Positions 8,684 through 18,761 are shown, counted from the first letter of the stretch. The stretch: 37,314 nt of DNA from Pseudomonas sp. (GCA_030656145.1 JAUSOF010000013.1:1-37314), one strand, 5' to 3'. Made by a program: numbers and translations. The notes: generated by a model not told the origin, from the sequence alone.

Positions 8684-10615
8684 ATGACTCCGATCTTCTC
8701 GCGCCTCACCTTTGTCCTGCTTGTCGTCGGCCTGAGCGTCAGCTCTTTGCCACTGAATGCCGCGATCAATCCAACAGCCCCCAGCGCCAGCCAACAGGAA
8801 GAGAGCTGGACCATCAACCTGAAAGGCGCCGACATTCGTGAGTTCATCGAGCAGATCGCACAGATCACCGGGGAAACCTTCGTCGTCGACCCGCGGGTCA
8901 AAGGCCAGGTCAGCGTAGTCTCAAACACACCACTGAACCTGAGCGAAATCTATCAACTGTTCCTCTCGGTAATGTCCACCCACGGCTTCAGCGTCATCAC
9001 CCAGGGTGAACAGGCGCGCATCGTGCCCAACGCCGAAGCCAAGGCCGATGCGGGTCAAGGCCCGGCAGCGCCGGATCGCCTGGAAACCCGCCTGATTCAA
9101 GTGCAGCACAGTTCGGCAACCGAACTCATCCCGTTGATCCGCCCACTGGTACCGCAATATGGCCACCTGGCAGCGGTCACCTCGGCCAACGCCATCATCA
9201 TCAGCGACCGCAGTGCCAACATTGCCCGCATCGAAGACTTGCTGCGTCAACTCGACCAGAAAGGTGATCGCGATTACAGCGTGCTCGACCTGCAGCATGC
9301 CTGGGTCATGGATGCCGCCGAACTACTCAACAGCTCTCTGGAACGAGGCCAGGCGAAAGGTTCAGCCGGCATCCAGGTGATCGCCGACTCGCGCACCAAT
9401 CGCCTGATCATCCTCGGCCCGCCAGCCGCACGCGCCAAACTGGTCACGCTGGCGCAATCGCTGGACAGCCCGACCAGCCGCTCAGCCAATACCCGGGTGA
9501 TTCGCCTGCGCCATAACGACGCCAAGGCCCTGGCGCAAACCCTCGGCGAGATCTCCGAGGGCCTGAAAACCCAGAGCAACGGTGAGTCCGCCGGCAGACC
9601 GCAGAACATCCTGATTCGTGCCGACGAGAGCCTCAACGCACTGGTATTGCTGGCCGATCCGGACATGGTGGCGACCCTCGAAGATATCGTGCGCCAGCTC
9701 GACGTGCCCCGCGCCCAGGTGATGGTGGAAGCGGCCATCGTCGAAGTTTCCGGCGACATCAGCGATGCCCTCGGCGTGCAGTGGGCGGTGGATGCCCGCG
9801 GCAGCACAGGCGGCCTGGGCGGGGTGAACTTCAGCGGCACGGGACTCTCGGTCGGTTCAGTACTGAATGCGATCCAGGAAGACACGCTGCCGGCAACCCT
9901 GCCCGATGGCGCCATCATCGGTCTCGGCTCCAGCAGCTTTGGCATGCTGATCACCGCGCTGTCGGCCAATACCAAGAGCAACCTGCTGTCGACCCCCAGC
10001 CTGCTGACCCTGGATCACCAGAAAGCCGAGATCCTGGTCGGCCAGAACGTGCCCTTCCAGACCGGCTCCTTCACCACCAGCGCCTCGGGGGCGGACAACC
10101 CCTTCACCACCATCGAACGCCAGGACATAGGCGTGACCCTCAAGGTCACCCCCCACATCAACGAGGGTGCCAGCCTGCGCCTTGAGATCGAACAGGAAAT
10201 ATCCTCCATTGCCCCCACCACCCAGGGGGTCAATGCAGTGGACCTGATCACCAACAAGCGCTCGATCAAAAGCACCATCCTTGCCGAAGACGGCCAGGTC
10301 ATAGTGCTGGGTGGATTGATCCAGGATGACGTGACCCAGACCGACTCGAAAGTGCCGCTGCTCGGCGACATCCCCCTACTCGGCCGCCTGTTCCGCTCGA
10401 CCAAGGACACCCGGATCAAACGCAACCTGATGGTCTTCCTGCGCCCAACCGTGATCCGTGATGCCGCGGGTATGGCCGCGCTCTCAGGCAAGAAGTACAG
10501 CGACATCCGCGTGCTCGGCGACATCCGCAGCGATTACCGCCCCGGCATCCTGCCACGCGACCCCAACAAACTGTTCGATCGCGACAGCGCAGCGGCCATC
10601 GACCTGCGCGAGTAA
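8684..10615 (+). CDS. gspD: Type II secretion outer-membrane secretin GspD (XcpQ)
   Basis: Forms the multimeric outer-membrane channel. 643 residues from ATG at 8684; the frame is open upstream only through gspC. Signal peptide at 1-27 (hydrophobic FVLLVVGLSVSS, then LPLNAA). N0 domain from about 42 (WTINLKGADIREFI), N1-N3 repeats to about 330, then the secretin core with the hallmark VPLLGDIPLLGRLF near 555-568. The C-terminal ~60 residues are the S-domain that pilotins usually bind; no pilotin gene is in the window. Co-transcribed with gspC and ended by the terminator at 10628. Confidence 0.95.
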   Translation: MTPIFSRLTFVLLVVGLSVSSLPLNAAINPTAPSASQQEESWTINLKGADIREFIEQIAQITGETFVVDPRVKGQVSVVSNTPLNLSEIYQLFLSVMSTHGFSVITQGEQARIVPNAEAKADAGQGPAAPDRLETRLIQVQHSSATELIPLIRPLVPQYGHLAAVTSANAIIISDRSANIARIEDLLRQLDQKGDRDYSVLDLQHAWVMDAAELLNSSLERGQAKGSAGIQVIADSRTNRLIILGPPAARAKLVTLAQSLDSPTSRSANTRVIRLRHNDAKALAQTLGEISEGLKTQSNGESAGRPQNILIRADESLNALVLLADPDMVATLEDIVRQLDVPRAQVMVEAAIVEVSGDISDALGVQWAVDARGSTGGLGGVNFSGTGLSVGSVLNAIQEDTLPATLPDGAIIGLGSSSFGMLITALSANTKSNLLSTPSLLTLDHQKAEILVGQNVPFQTGSFTTSASGADNPFTTIERQDIGVTLKVTPHINEGASLRLEIEQEISSIAPTTQGVNAVDLITNKRSIKSTILAEDGQVIVLGGLIQDDVTQTDSKVPLLGDIPLLGRLFRSTKDTRIKRNLMVFLRPTVIRDAAGMAALSGKKYSDIRVLGDIRSDYRPGILPRDPNKLFDRDSAAAIDLRE

Positions 10616-10627
10616 AGCCGGCATGAA

Positions 10628-10657
10628 AAAAAGCCCCGCATGCGAGCAGGGCTTTTT
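10628..10657. terminator. Bidirectional intrinsic terminator between gspD and metZ
   Basis: AAAAAGCCC (10628-10636) pairs perfectly with GGGCTTTTT (10649-10657) around a 12-base loop. The A-run and T-run make it work in both directions. It lies between the convergent gspD and metZ, 13 bases after the gspD stop and 23 bases beyond the metZ stop. Confidence 0.9.
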
Positions 10658-10680
10658 CTATAAGGCCTGTACCAACTGCT

Positions 10681-11892
10681 TCAGAGCGCCGCTAACCCGC
10701 GCGCCAGATCGGCCTTGAGGTCGACGACATCCTCCAGCCCCACAGCCACCCGAATCAGGTTGTCGCGAATCCCGGCACTGGCCCGCTCGGCCGGCGACAG
10801 GCGACCGTGGGAGGTGGTCGCCGGGTGGGCGATGGTGGTTTTGGTGTCACCCAGATTGGTGGTGATCGAGATCACCCGAGTCGCGTCGATAAAGCGCCAG
10901 GCTGCATCCTTGCCGCCCCTGACCTCGAAACTGACTACCGCACCGAAGCCGCTCTGCTGGCGCTTGGCCAAGGCATGCTGCGGGTGGCTGGGCAGCCCCG
11001 AATAGTAGACGTGCTCGATACCCGGCTGCTGCTCCAGCCACTCGGCCAGTATCTGGGAGCTGGCGCAATGCGCCTGCATGCGCACCCGCAGCGTTTCCAG
11101 GCCCTTGAGGAAGATCCAGGCGTTGAACGGGCTGAGAGTCGGCCCTGCGGTGCGTAGAAAACCCACCACTTCCTTCATCAACTCAGCCTTGCCGGCGACT
11201 ACGCCACCCATGCTGCGCCCTTGACCATCGATGTACTTGGTCGCCGAATGCATGACGATATCAGCCCCAAGCTTGAGCGGCTGCTGCAGCGCTGGCGTAC
11301 AAAAGCAGTTATCCACTGCCAGCAGAGCACCCTTGCTATGGGCAATGTCGGCCAGCGCAGCGATGTCAACCAACTCGGCCAAAGGATTGGACGGTGACTC
11401 GACGAACAGCAGCTTGGTGTTGGGCTTGAAGGCAGCGCTCCAGGCTTGCAGATCGGCCAGCGGCACATAATCGACTTGCACACCAAAGCGCTTAAGGTAC
11501 TTCTCGAACAGGCTGATGGTCGAACCGAACACACTGCGCGATACCAGCACATGGTCACCGCCACTGCACAGGCTCATAACCATGGCCAGAATTGCCGACA
11601 TACCGGACGAGGTCGCCACCGCTTGCTCGGCACCTTCCAGCGCCGCGATGCGCTCCTCGAAGGCGCGCACCGTCGGGTTGGTGTAGCGCGAATAAACATT
11701 CCCAGGGACTTCCCCGGCAAAGCGTGCGGCAGCATCGGCAGCAGTACGAAACACATAACTGGAAGTCGGGTATATCGCCTCGCTGTGCTCGCCTTCAGGT
11801 GAGCGATGCTGGCCGGCACGCACCGCCAGGGTGTCGAAACCTACACCGTCCAGATCGCTATCCAGGCGACCTGCTTGCCATTCTTCGGTCAT
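10681..11892 (-). CDS. metZ: O-succinylhomoserine sulfhydrylase MetZ
   Basis: PLP enzyme that makes homocysteine directly from O-succinylhomoserine and sulfide in methionine synthesis. 403 residues. Cys/Met metabolism fold: YSRYTNPTVRAFEERIAALE near 67-86, the PLP-stacking region SSGMSAILA near 95-103, and the Schiff-base lysine in HSATKYIDGQG (K219). Start ATG has GAGG 8 bases upstream. Cystathionine gamma-synthase is the close alternative, but the gene order with purF matches Pseudomonas metZ. The 96-base leader between purF and metZ is highly structured. Confidence 0.92.
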   Translation of the reverse strand: MTEEWQAGRLDSDLDGVGFDTLAVRAGQHRSPEGEHSEAIYPTSSYVFRTAADAAARFAGEVPGNVYSRYTNPTVRAFEERIAALEGAEQAVATSSGMSAILAMVMSLCSGGDHVLVSRSVFGSTISLFEKYLKRFGVQVDYVPLADLQAWSAAFKPNTKLLFVESPSNPLAELVDIAALADIAHSKGALLAVDNCFCTPALQQPLKLGADIVMHSATKYIDGQGRSMGGVVAGKAELMKEVVGFLRTAGPTLSPFNAWIFLKGLETLRVRMQAHCASSQILAEWLEQQPGIEHVYYSGLPSHPQHALAKRQQSGFGAVVSFEVRGGKDAAWRFIDATRVISITTNLGDTKTTIAHPATTSHGRLSPAERASAGIRDNLIRVAVGLEDVVDLKADLARGLAAL

Positions 11893-11911
11893 GCTGCAAA
11901 CCTCATCACGA

Positions 11912-11982
11912 CCGACTGTGTCGGCCTTACCGCGTAAGGTGCGCCGGGCGCACCAGCCAAATACCGGACAGGTTCGCCCGGC
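11912..11982 (-). promoter_or_regulatory. Structured leader upstream of metZ
   Basis: On the minus strand, in transcript order, GCCGGGCG (11982-11975) can pair with CGCCCGGC (11950-11943). Alternatively GGTGCGC/GCGCACC (11954-11938, 3-base loop) forms, which uses the same bases. Two more perfect hairpins with 3-base loops follow: CCTTAC-gcg-GTAAGG (11939-11925) and CCGAC-aca-GTCGG (11924-11912). The metZ ribosome binding site and start follow the last hairpin. No class I SAM riboswitch features were recognised. It could be an attenuator, an unknown RNA element, or post-purF repeat sequence. Confidence 0.45.
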
Positions 11983-11988
11983 CTGCCG

Positions 11989-13494
11989 TCAGTCGTTATA
12001 CAGATCGATAATCGCGCTGACTGCCAGGGACTTGACCTTGGAGACGTCATTACGCGCCTGCTCGATCTTGTTCAGGTAGCACTCGTCGACATCGCCAGTA
12101 ATGTACTTACCGTCGAATACCGCGCAGTCGAAGTGCTCGATCTTGATCTTGCCGCCACCAACGGCCTCGATCAGGTCTGGCAAGTCCTGGTAAACCAGCC
12201 AATCGGCACCGATCAGCTCGGCCACTTCCTCGGTGCTGCGGTTATGGGCGATCAGCTCGTGAGCGCTCGGCATATCGATGCCGTATACGTTGGGATAACG
12301 CACGGCCGGTGCGGCCGAGCAGAAGTAGACATTCTTCGCCCCGGCTTCGCGAGCCATCTGGATGATCTGCTTGCAGGTGGTGCCACGGACGATGGAATCG
12401 TCCACCAGCATCACGTTCTTGCCGCGGAACTCCAGTTCGATGGCGTTGAGCTTCTGGCGTACCGATTTCTTCCGTGCAGCCTGGCCCGGCATGATGAAGG
12501 TACGACCGATGTAGCGGTTCTTGACGAAGCCTTCGCGGAACTTCACGCCCAGGTGATTGGCCAACTCCAGCGCCGAGGTGCGGCTGGTATCAGGAATCGG
12601 AATGACCACGTCGATATCGTGTTCCGGGCGCTCGCGGAGGATCTTGTCGGCCAGCTTCTCACCCATGCGCAAGCGCGCCTTGTACACCGAGACACCATCA
12701 ATGATCGAATCCGGACGCGCCAGATAGACATGCTCGAAGATACACGGCGAAAGATGCGGATTGCTCGCGCACTGGCGGGTCGACAGCTTGCCGTCCTCGG
12801 TGATGTACACCGCCTCACCCGGCGCAAGATCGCGAATCAGGGTGAAACCAAGCACGTCCAGCGCCACGCTTTCCGAGGCAATCATGTACTCCACACCCTC
12901 ATCGGTGTGGCGCTGCCCGAAAACGATCGGACGAATGCCATTGGGGTCGCGGAAACCGACGATACCGTAACCGGTGATCATCGCCACCACCGCATAACCG
13001 CCGATGCAGCGCTGATGAACCTGACTGACCGCGGCGAACACATCTTCCTCGGTGGGCTGCAGCTTGCCGCGCTGGGCCAGTTCGTGGGCGAATACGTTGA
13101 GCAACACTTCAGAGTCGGAGTTGGTGTTCACATGGCGCAGATCGGATTCGTAGATTTCCTTGGCCAACTGCTCGACGTTGGTCAGGTTACCGTTGTGCGC
13201 CAGGGTGATGCCGTAGGGCGAGTTGACGTAGAACGGTTGCGCCTCGGCCGAGCTGGAGCTGCCGGCAGTCGGATAGCGCACATGGCCAATGCCCATGTGG
13301 CCGACCAAGCGCTGCATATGGCGCTGATGGAAGACATCGCGCACCAGGCCATTGTCCTTGCGCAGGAACAGCCGCCCATCGTGACTGGTAACAATACCGG
13401 CAGCATCCTGGCCGCGGTGCTGCAGGACGGTTAGGCCGTCATACAGCGCCTGATTGACGTTCGATTTACCGACGATACCGACAATGCCACACAT
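11989..13494 (-). CDS. purF: Amidophosphoribosyltransferase PurF
   Basis: First committed step of purine synthesis: PRPP plus glutamine to 5-phosphoribosylamine. 501 residues from ATG at 13494; a possible start three codons upstream was rejected because the Ntn-hydrolase nucleophile must be residue 2 (MCGIVGIVG, Cys exposed after Met removal). The glutaminase domain runs to about 235 and includes [11 protein letters not shown]. The phosphoribosyltransferase domain has the PRPP loop [17 protein letters not shown] near 359-375. Like the E. coli enzyme it lacks an obvious propeptide. cvpA lies 46 bases upstream, as in many gammaproteobacteria. Confidence 0.97.
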   Translation of the reverse strand: MCGIVGIVGKSNVNQALYDGLTVLQHRGQDAAGIVTSHDGRLFLRKDNGLVRDVFHQRHMQRLVGHMGIGHVRYPTAGSSSSAEAQPFYVNSPYGITLAHNGNLTNVEQLAKEIYESDLRHVNTNSDSEVLLNVFAHELAQRGKLQPTEEDVFAAVSQVHQRCIGGYAVVAMITGYGIVGFRDPNGIRPIVFGQRHTDEGVEYMIASESVALDVLGFTLIRDLAPGEAVYITEDGKLSTRQCASNPHLSPCIFEHVYLARPDSIIDGVSVYKARLRMGEKLADKILRERPEHDIDVVIPIPDTSRTSALELANHLGVKFREGFVKNRYIGRTFIMPGQAARKKSVRQKLNAIELEFRGKNVMLVDDSIVRGTTCKQIIQMAREAGAKNVYFCSAAPAVRYPNVYGIDMPSAHELIAHNRSTEEVAELIGADWLVYQDLPDLIEAVGGGKIKIEHFDCAVFDGKYITGDVDECYLNKIEQARNDVSKVKSLAVSAIIDLYND

Positions 13495-13540
13495 GTGACG
13501 CAACCCCTACTGAAGTGAAACAGGCTAATTCTGAGTGCGC

Positions 13541-14095
13541 TTAAGGCAGCCTATGCTGCATCAGCGCGTCTTTGAACGGCAGCTCAGCAGGTGTGCTGAT
13601 GCCGCTGGCAAGCCACTGGCTGGACACCCCGAGAATGAGGTTCTTCGACCAGTCCGCGACCATTAAAAAGTGCGGCAGCAGCGTCGATTGCTGCCACCAC
13701 GGATCCTGCTGCACCGGCGCCAGGCTGAGCAGCCCGACCAGTATGACAACCAGCAAGCCACCACGGGCGGCGCCGAAAACCATACCGAGAAAACGGTCAG
13801 TGCCGGAAAGTCCGGTAACACGGACCAGCTCGCCAATCAGGTAGTTGACCAGCGCACCGACCAGCAAGGTAACAATGAAGAGTAAGGCACAGGCTGCAAT
13901 CACCCGCGCAGAAGGCGTTTCAATCCACCCGCCGAGGTGTTCGGATAATGCCCCACCAAACATCCAGGCAACCACACCGGCAATAATCCAGGTCAGCAAG
14001 GACAGGGCTTCCTTGACGAAACCACGTCTCAAGCTGATCAAGCTCGATACGGCGATGATGGCGATAATCGCCCAATCGACCCAAGTGAATGCCAC
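13541..14095 (-). CDS. cvpA: CvpA family inner-membrane protein
   Basis: 184 residues from a GTG at 14095. No ATG is available and the N-terminus MAFTWVDWAIIAIIAVSSLI is what the family shows. Four membrane segments near 8-26, 33-50, 66-90 and 106-127, with the loop RRGFVKEALSLLTWI typical of CvpA. The family was named for colicin V production and in Enterobacteria is linked to envelope stress; its biochemical role is not settled. It sits directly before purF, the conserved arrangement. No strong ribosome binding site is visible. Confidence 0.9.
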   Translation of the reverse strand: MAFTWVDWAIIAIIAVSSLISLRRGFVKEALSLLTWIIAGVVAWMFGGALSEHLGGWIETPSARVIAACALLFIVTLLVGALVNYLIGELVRVTGLSGTDRFLGMVFGAARGGLLVVILVGLLSLAPVQQDPWWQQSTLLPHFLMVADWSKNLILGVSSQWLASGISTPAELPFKDALMQHRLP

Positions 14096-14275
14096 GATGC
14101 AGATTACCGACTGGAAAGGCGCTGCATTTTAACAGAGCCCCTCGCATGGGGTAAGAAAAGGATTTTCAGGCCCCAGGAAAATCGACGCCCGCAGCGACAC
14201 GTGCGCTGAAACAGACAGAGCGCCCCAGCGGCGCAATATGAATGAAGAACACCCTCAGGCGACCTCGACAGCCCA
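14096..14275. other. Gap between dedD and cvpA
   Basis: 180 bases. It contains a weak inverted repeat CCCCTCGCATGGGG (about 14141-14154) and is relatively A/T-rich at 14122-14165. It probably carries the cvpA-purF promoter, but no clear -35/-10 pair could be assigned. No gene was seen. Confidence 0.4.
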
Positions 14276-14854
14276 CTAACTGCGCTCTGGCTGAAAACGC
14301 ACGACAAAACCACTGAGTTTATGCTGACGGCTCAACTGCTCGCGCAGGCGATTGGCTTCAGCGCGCTCGATCACCGGGCCGACAAACACTCGATTCATCC
14401 CATCAACGTTGCGGATATAAGCGTTATAACCTTGGCTACGCAGGGTTTTCTGCAGGTTTTCTGCACCCGCACGACTGGACAGACTGGCCAACTGCACCGA
14501 CCAACTGACCGGCAAACTGTTGACATCCAGACGACTGGCTGGCGCAGAGGCCGCGACCACGGGCGCAGGCGGGCGGACAACAACTGGCGCTGGGGCAGGC
14601 GCCACTTCAACCGGTGGCGGAGCCTCGGCAATGGACTCCAGCTCTTCGGGTAGCACCTCAGGCTCCGGCACAATGACAGGCTGCATTTCAACCTGCGGCA
14701 TGACCGGCGCTTGCGGCATCACCGGCGCATCGACCACCACACGCTGCAACTCGTCTTCACGCGACAGCAGCATGGGCAGAAAAATCACCGCCAAGGCCAG
14801 CAACACCAGGGCGCCAACAATGCGCTGCTTCAATCCGTTATCCAGCAAAGCCAT
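14276..14854 (-). CDS. dedD: SPOR-domain protein, DedD-like
   Basis: 192 residues from ATG at 14854, overlapping the 3' end of folC by 17 bases. The open frame extends further into folC but without family resemblance. A membrane segment lies at about 13-31 (VGALVLLALAVIFLPMLL), followed by a Pro/Val/Glu-rich periplasmic linker (about 40-110). The C-terminal SPOR domain at about 115-190 (SWSVQLASLSSRAGAENLQ... FVGPVIERAEANRLREQL) binds denuded septal peptidoglycan in this family. A role in cell division is inferred from the family and from its position after folC, as in other gammaproteobacteria. Confidence 0.88.
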   Translation of the reverse strand: MALLDNGLKQRIVGALVLLALAVIFLPMLLSREDELQRVVVDAPVMPQAPVMPQVEMQPVIVPEPEVLPEELESIAEAPPPVEVAPAPAPVVVRPPAPVVAASAPASRLDVNSLPVSWSVQLASLSSRAGAENLQKTLRSQGYNAYIRNVDGMNRVFVGPVIERAEANRLREQLSRQHKLSGFVVRFQPERS

Positions 14855-16145
14855 CCTGCACTTCCCCCGCGGCATGGCGCGCCAGCCAGCCCAAGGCCTC
14901 GGCCACGCAGTAAAAAGACCCAAACAAAAGTATCTCGTCCCCTGCCGACGCTCGCGCGCATTGCGCCTGTAAAGCGGCCTGCACATCGGCATAAGCCGTT
15001 ACCTGCGCACCACAATCGCGCAAATAGGCCTGTAACTCGCTAGCAGGACGCGTACGCAGGGTCGGCAATGGCGCCACGGCCCAATCTTCCACCTGACCGA
15101 GCAGCGGCGCGACCACCCCAGCCAAGTCCTTATCAACCAGCAGACCAAACACCGCGAGCCGCTTTCCAGCCAGCACACGGTCAGACAGGCGCCGCGCCAA
15201 ATACTCGGCCGCATGGGGATTATGCCCAACATCGAGCAGCAAGGTGAGCGGTTTACCCTGCCAACTCAGCATTCTGCGATCCAGGCGACCCGTTACCCGG
15301 GTCCGCGCCAATGCCCTGACAATTTGCTCAGGCTGCCAGGGCAGATCGAGCAGAGCAAACGCCTGCAGGGCCAGCGCTGCGTTTTCCATCGGCAAATCGA
15401 GTAGCGGCAAGGACTCCAACCGCAAGACCTCGCCCTCGCCATTCAAGCCAAACCAGGACCAGCACTGCCCTTGCACACTCAGACCGTAATCGCGGCCGCG
15501 TAAAAATAACGGCGCAGCCAGCAGTGCGGCCTGGTTGAGCAACGTCTGCGGTGGATCGATATCACCACACAGCGCAGGCTTACCCGCACGAAAGATACCG
15601 GCCTTCTCAAAGGCTACCGACTCGCGGGTATCACCCAGCCATTCGGCGTGATCAATGCCAATACTGGTCACCAGAGCCAGATCGGCATCGATCAGATTGA
15701 CTGCATCCAATCGCCCGCCCAGCCCGACTTCCAGCACCACGGCATCCAGGGCTGCATGCTGAAACAGCCAGAAAGCCGCCAGAGTGCCCATCTCGAAATA
15801 GGTCAGGGAAATCTCGCCACGCGCAGCCTCAACCGCCGTGAATGCCAGGCAAAGCTCAGCATCGCTGACCTCGACACCGGCAATCTGCACACGCTCGTTG
15901 TAACGTACCAAGTGGGGCGAACTGTAGACCCCAACCTTTAGCCCCTGCTCCTGCAGCAACGCAGCGAGAAAAGCGCAGGTCGAACCCTTGCCGTTGGTGC
16001 CGGTGACTGTAATCACCCGCGGCGCAGGCCGGCATAGACCCATGCGCTGCGCCACGGCCCTGGAACGCTCCAACCCCATATCTATGGCGCTTGGATGCAA
16101 CTGCTCCAGGTACGCCAGCCAATCGGCCAGAGAGCGCTCAGTCAT
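14838..16145 (-). CDS. folC: Bifunctional folylpolyglutamate/dihydrofolate synthase FolC
   Basis: Adds glutamate to dihydropteroate and to tetrahydrofolates. 435 residues. The Mur-ligase-type P-loop is TGTNGKGST at 48-56. The central domain has [12 protein letters not shown] and [21 protein letters not shown] split over about 135-175. The C-terminal domain has [19 protein letters not shown] near 307-325. The start ATG overlaps the accD stop by 4 bases and the end overlaps dedD, so accD-folC-dedD is a tightly coupled unit. Confidence 0.96.
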   Translation of the reverse strand: MTERSLADWLAYLEQLHPSAIDMGLERSRAVAQRMGLCRPAPRVITVTGTNGKGSTCAFLAALLQEQGLKVGVYSSPHLVRYNERVQIAGVEVSDAELCLAFTAVEAARGEISLTYFEMGTLAAFWLFQHAALDAVVLEVGLGGRLDAVNLIDADLALVTSIGIDHAEWLGDTRESVAFEKAGIFRAGKPALCGDIDPPQTLLNQAALLAAPLFLRGRDYGLSVQGQCWSWFGLNGEGEVLRLESLPLLDLPMENAALALQAFALLDLPWQPEQIVRALARTRVTGRLDRRMLSWQGKPLTLLLDVGHNPHAAEYLARRLSDRVLAGKRLAVFGLLVDKDLAGVVAPLLGQVEDWAVAPLPTLRTRPASELQAYLRDCGAQVTAYADVQAALQAQCARASAGDEILLFGSFYCVAEALGWLARHAAGEVQDGFAG

Positions 16146-17032
16146 GCAGTGACCGGCAACGCATCAACAACCGGCGACGGCAGCCCCATAAACTGGGCAA
16201 GCAGTCGGGCCAGGCGCGGGCGCAACTCCTCGCGATGAATAATCATGTCGATGGCGCCGTGCTCGATCAGGAATTCGCTACGCTGGAAGCCTTCTGGGAG
16301 TTTTTCACGCACCGTCTGTTCAATAACCCGCGGACCGGCAAACCCGATCAGGGCCTTGGGTTCGGCGACGATGACATCACCGAGCATGGCCAGGCTGGCA
16401 GAAACGCCACCATAAACCGGGTCGGTCAACACCGATATAAACGGAATACCTTCTTCACGCAGACGCGCCAGCACCGCAGAGGTCTTGGCCATCTGCATCA
16501 GGGAAATCAGCGCCTCCTGCATGCGCGCCCCCCCCGACGCCGAGAAACACACTAACGGGCAACGCTGCTCCAGCGCCACGTTGGCCGCCCGCACGAAACG
16601 CTCACCGACAACCGCCCCCATCGAACCACCCATGAAGGAGAATTCGAAAGCGCAGGCCACTACGGGCATCGACTCAAGCGTGCCGCGCATGGCAATCAGT
16701 GCATCTTTTTCGCCAGTCTGCTTTTGCGCACCAACCAGGCGATCCTTGTACTTCTTGCTGTCGCGGAATTTCAGACGATCAACCGGCTCCAGTTCCGCGC
16801 CGATTTCTTCGCGACCTTCGGCATCGAGGAAGATATCCAGGCGCGCACGCGCATTGATGCGCATGTGGTGGTTGCACTTAGGGCAGACATCCAGCGTCTT
16901 CTCCAGTTCAGGCTTGTACAACACCGCATCGCAAGACGGGCATTTGTGCCAGAGCCCTTCGGGCACCGAACTCTTCTTGACTTCGGACCGCATGATCGAT
17001 GGGATCAGTTTGTCTACCAACCAGTTGCTCAT
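16142..17032 (-). CDS. accD: Acetyl-CoA carboxylase carboxyltransferase subunit beta AccD
   Basis: Transfers the carboxyl group from biotin-BCCP to acetyl-CoA, with AccA, to make malonyl-CoA for fatty acid synthesis. 296 residues from ATG at 17032 (GGAG just upstream); the longer open frame to 17095 has no family match. The four-cysteine zinc ribbon is C31, C34, C50 and C53. Carboxyltransferase motifs [15 protein letters not shown] and [18 protein letters not shown] follow, with CoA-site glycines. Confidence 0.97.
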   Translation of the reverse strand: MSNWLVDKLIPSIMRSEVKKSSVPEGLWHKCPSCDAVLYKPELEKTLDVCPKCNHHMRINARARLDIFLDAEGREEIGAELEPVDRLKFRDSKKYKDRLVGAQKQTGEKDALIAMRGTLESMPVVACAFEFSFMGGSMGAVVGERFVRAANVALEQRCPLVCFSASGGARMQEALISLMQMAKTSAVLARLREEGIPFISVLTDPVYGGVSASLAMLGDVIVAEPKALIGFAGPRVIEQTVREKLPEGFQRSEFLIEHGAIDMIIHREELRPRLARLLAQFMGLPSPVVDALPVTA

Positions 17033-17105
17033 GCTCTTGATTCTCCAAAACTGTGGGCTCGAACAGGCGTCTGGCGCAGGGCCTTGCCGGTACATCCAAG
17101 CGAAT

Positions 17106-17216
17106 TCACGAGGGCAGTCTCAATAGGGGCCGGCAGCCACCTTGGCCTCGACTGCCAAAGGCGATCGTTGCATCAGGGTTATGGACGGCCAAGCCTGCAG
17201 CGTCGTCACATCGCAT
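17106..17216 (-). CDS. Possible 36-codon ORF between trpF and accD
   Basis: Starts at ATG 17216, ten bases after the trpF stop, with TGAGG (overlapping that stop) 8 bases upstream, and ends with TGA at 17108-17106. The peptide begins [18 protein letters not shown] and has no recognisable domain. Supporting signs are the ribosome binding site and spacing only. It may be chance, since high-GC sequence readily leaves short frames open. The rest of the 194-base gap should hold the accD promoter, which I could not assign. Confidence 0.22.
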   Translation of the reverse strand: MRCDDAAGLAVHNPDATIAFGSRGQGGCRPLLRLPS

Positions 17217-17226
17217 GGTCACTGCC

Positions 17227-17847
17227 TCAGGCACTTCTGACCGCACGCATGAATGCATGAACCTTGTCACTGTCCTTCACACCCTTGCTCGCCTCAACGC
17301 CGCCGCTGACATCCACCGCATAAGGTCGCACCTGCTCGATCGCCGCGCGTACATTCTCGGGTGTCAGGCCGCCAGCCAGGATAATCGGCATACGCAAGCC
17401 GCAGGGCACCAATGACCAGTCGAACGCCTCACCAGTACCACCCGGCACGCCCGGTACAAACGTATCCAGCAAAACACCCGAGGCTGAGCCGTACAAACCT
17501 ATCTGCGCAGCAATATCGTCGCCCGGCTTGACCCGCAACGCCTTGATATAGGGCCGCATAAAGCCCTCACAGGCAGCCGGCGATTCATCACCATGAAACT
17601 GCAACAGATCAAGCGGCAATACATCGAGAATGGCGCGCAACTCGCTGCGTGCGCAATCGACGAACAGGCCCACCGTGGTCACAAACGGCGGCAACGCCGC
17701 CAGAATTGCTTGCGCCTGAGGCACAGTTACAGCGCGTGGGCTCTTGGCATAAAACACCAGACCAATAGCGTCAGCACCCGCTTCAACAGCAGCCAGTGCA
17801 TCTTCTACGCGGGTAATTCCACAGATCTTGCTACGAACGACTGACAA
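17227..17847 (-). CDS. trpF: Phosphoribosylanthranilate isomerase TrpF
   Basis: Third step of tryptophan synthesis, an Amadori rearrangement in a (beta/alpha)8 barrel. 206 residues from a TTG at 17847; no ATG or GTG is suitably placed and the next residues ([16 protein letters not shown]) match the family N-terminus. GAGG lies about 10 bases upstream. The catalytic cysteine is C9 in KICGIT. Other family motifs are [32 protein letters not shown] and the phosphate loop [16 protein letters not shown] near the C-terminus. Standing apart from other trp genes is usual in Pseudomonas. Confidence 0.96.
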   Translation of the reverse strand: MSVVRSKICGITRVEDALAAVEAGADAIGLVFYAKSPRAVTVPQAQAILAALPPFVTTVGLFVDCARSELRAILDVLPLDLLQFHGDESPAACEGFMRPYIKALRVKPGDDIAAQIGLYGSASGVLLDTFVPGVPGGTGEAFDWSLVPCGLRMPIILAGGLTPENVRAAIEQVRPYAVDVSGGVEASKGVKDSDKVHAFMRAVRSA

Positions 17848-17891
17848 CGGGCGAATACCTCAGTAAAGAGCCGATGGTAGCAAATGAACCA

Positions 17892-18758
17892 CTATGCGTC
17901 TGCCGCCACATCCGCCAAGCCCGAGAGGAAGTGCGGCCCCAGATAACGCACAGGCAGGTCGAATTCCGGCGGGTAGTCAACTTGCACCAGGTACAACCCG
18001 TACGGGTGTGCGGTCACGCCACCCGTACGCCGCACGCCGGTCTCCAGCACTGCACGCGCCCATTCTACCGGTTGCTCGCCAGCACCGACGGTCATCAATA
18101 CCCCGGCAATGTTGCGCACCATGTGATGCAGGAACGCGTTGGCCCGGATATCCAGAACGATAAAACGGCCGTGTTCGATCAACGTCAGGTGATGCACCGT
18201 CTTGATCGGCGACTTGGCCTGACACTGACGCGCACGAAAGGCGCTGAAGTCATGCGTGCCGACAAAGGCTTTTGCCGCTTCGCGCATGCGTTCGATATCC
18301 AGCGGCCGATGATTCCAGGTCACTTCCTCGGCCATATGCGCCGGACGAATCTGATCGCTGTAGATCACGTAGCGATAGCGCCGGGCCATGGCACAGAAAC
18401 GCGCATCGAAGTGCGCCGGCATCAGCTTGGCCCACACCACACTGATATCGTTCGGCAGGTTCCGGTTGGCGCCCATGACCCAGGCAAGCATGGAGCGCTC
18501 GACCGGCGTATCGAAGTGCACCACTTGAGCGCTGGCATGCACCGACGCATCGGTGCGTCCGGCACAACTCAAGGTGACGGGTACGCCACCGGCAACTTTA
18601 GACAGGGCTTTTTCCAGGGATGCCTGGATAGTCGGCACGCCGGCGCGCTGACGCTGAAAGCCACGGTAACGCGAGCCTTTGTATTCAACGCCGAGAGCGA
18701 TTCTGTAAATGCCAACGGCAGCCGATTCGGCTGCCGTTGCGGGTAGTGCGTCAGACAT
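17892..18758 (-). CDS. truA: tRNA pseudouridine(38-40) synthase TruA
   Basis: Isomerises uridines 38 to 40 in the anticodon stem of tRNAs. 288 residues. The catalytic aspartate is D70 in AGRTDASVHA. Family motifs GVEYKGSRYRGFQRQ (about 23-37), FSAFRARQCQAKSPIKTV and the C-terminal NAFLHHMVRNIAG are present. It starts 3 bases after the fimV stop, an arrangement known from P. aeruginosa that implies coupling. Confidence 0.97.
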   Translation of the reverse strand: MSDALPATAAESAAVGIYRIALGVEYKGSRYRGFQRQRAGVPTIQASLEKALSKVAGGVPVTLSCAGRTDASVHASAQVVHFDTPVERSMLAWVMGANRNLPNDISVVWAKLMPAHFDARFCAMARRYRYVIYSDQIRPAHMAEEVTWNHRPLDIERMREAAKAFVGTHDFSAFRARQCQAKSPIKTVHHLTLIEHGRFIVLDIRANAFLHHMVRNIAGVLMTVGAGEQPVEWARAVLETGVRRTGGVTAHPYGLYLVQVDYPPEFDLPVRYLGPHFLSGLADVAADA

Positions 18759-18761
18759 GTA

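Noticed and set aside
12133..13434. 433-codon plus-strand frame over purF
   Set aside because: Antisense shadow of purF, with no recognisable protein features.
14141..14154. CCCC...GGGG dyad after dedD as a terminator
   Set aside because: The stem is four base pairs with no T-run, too weak to call.
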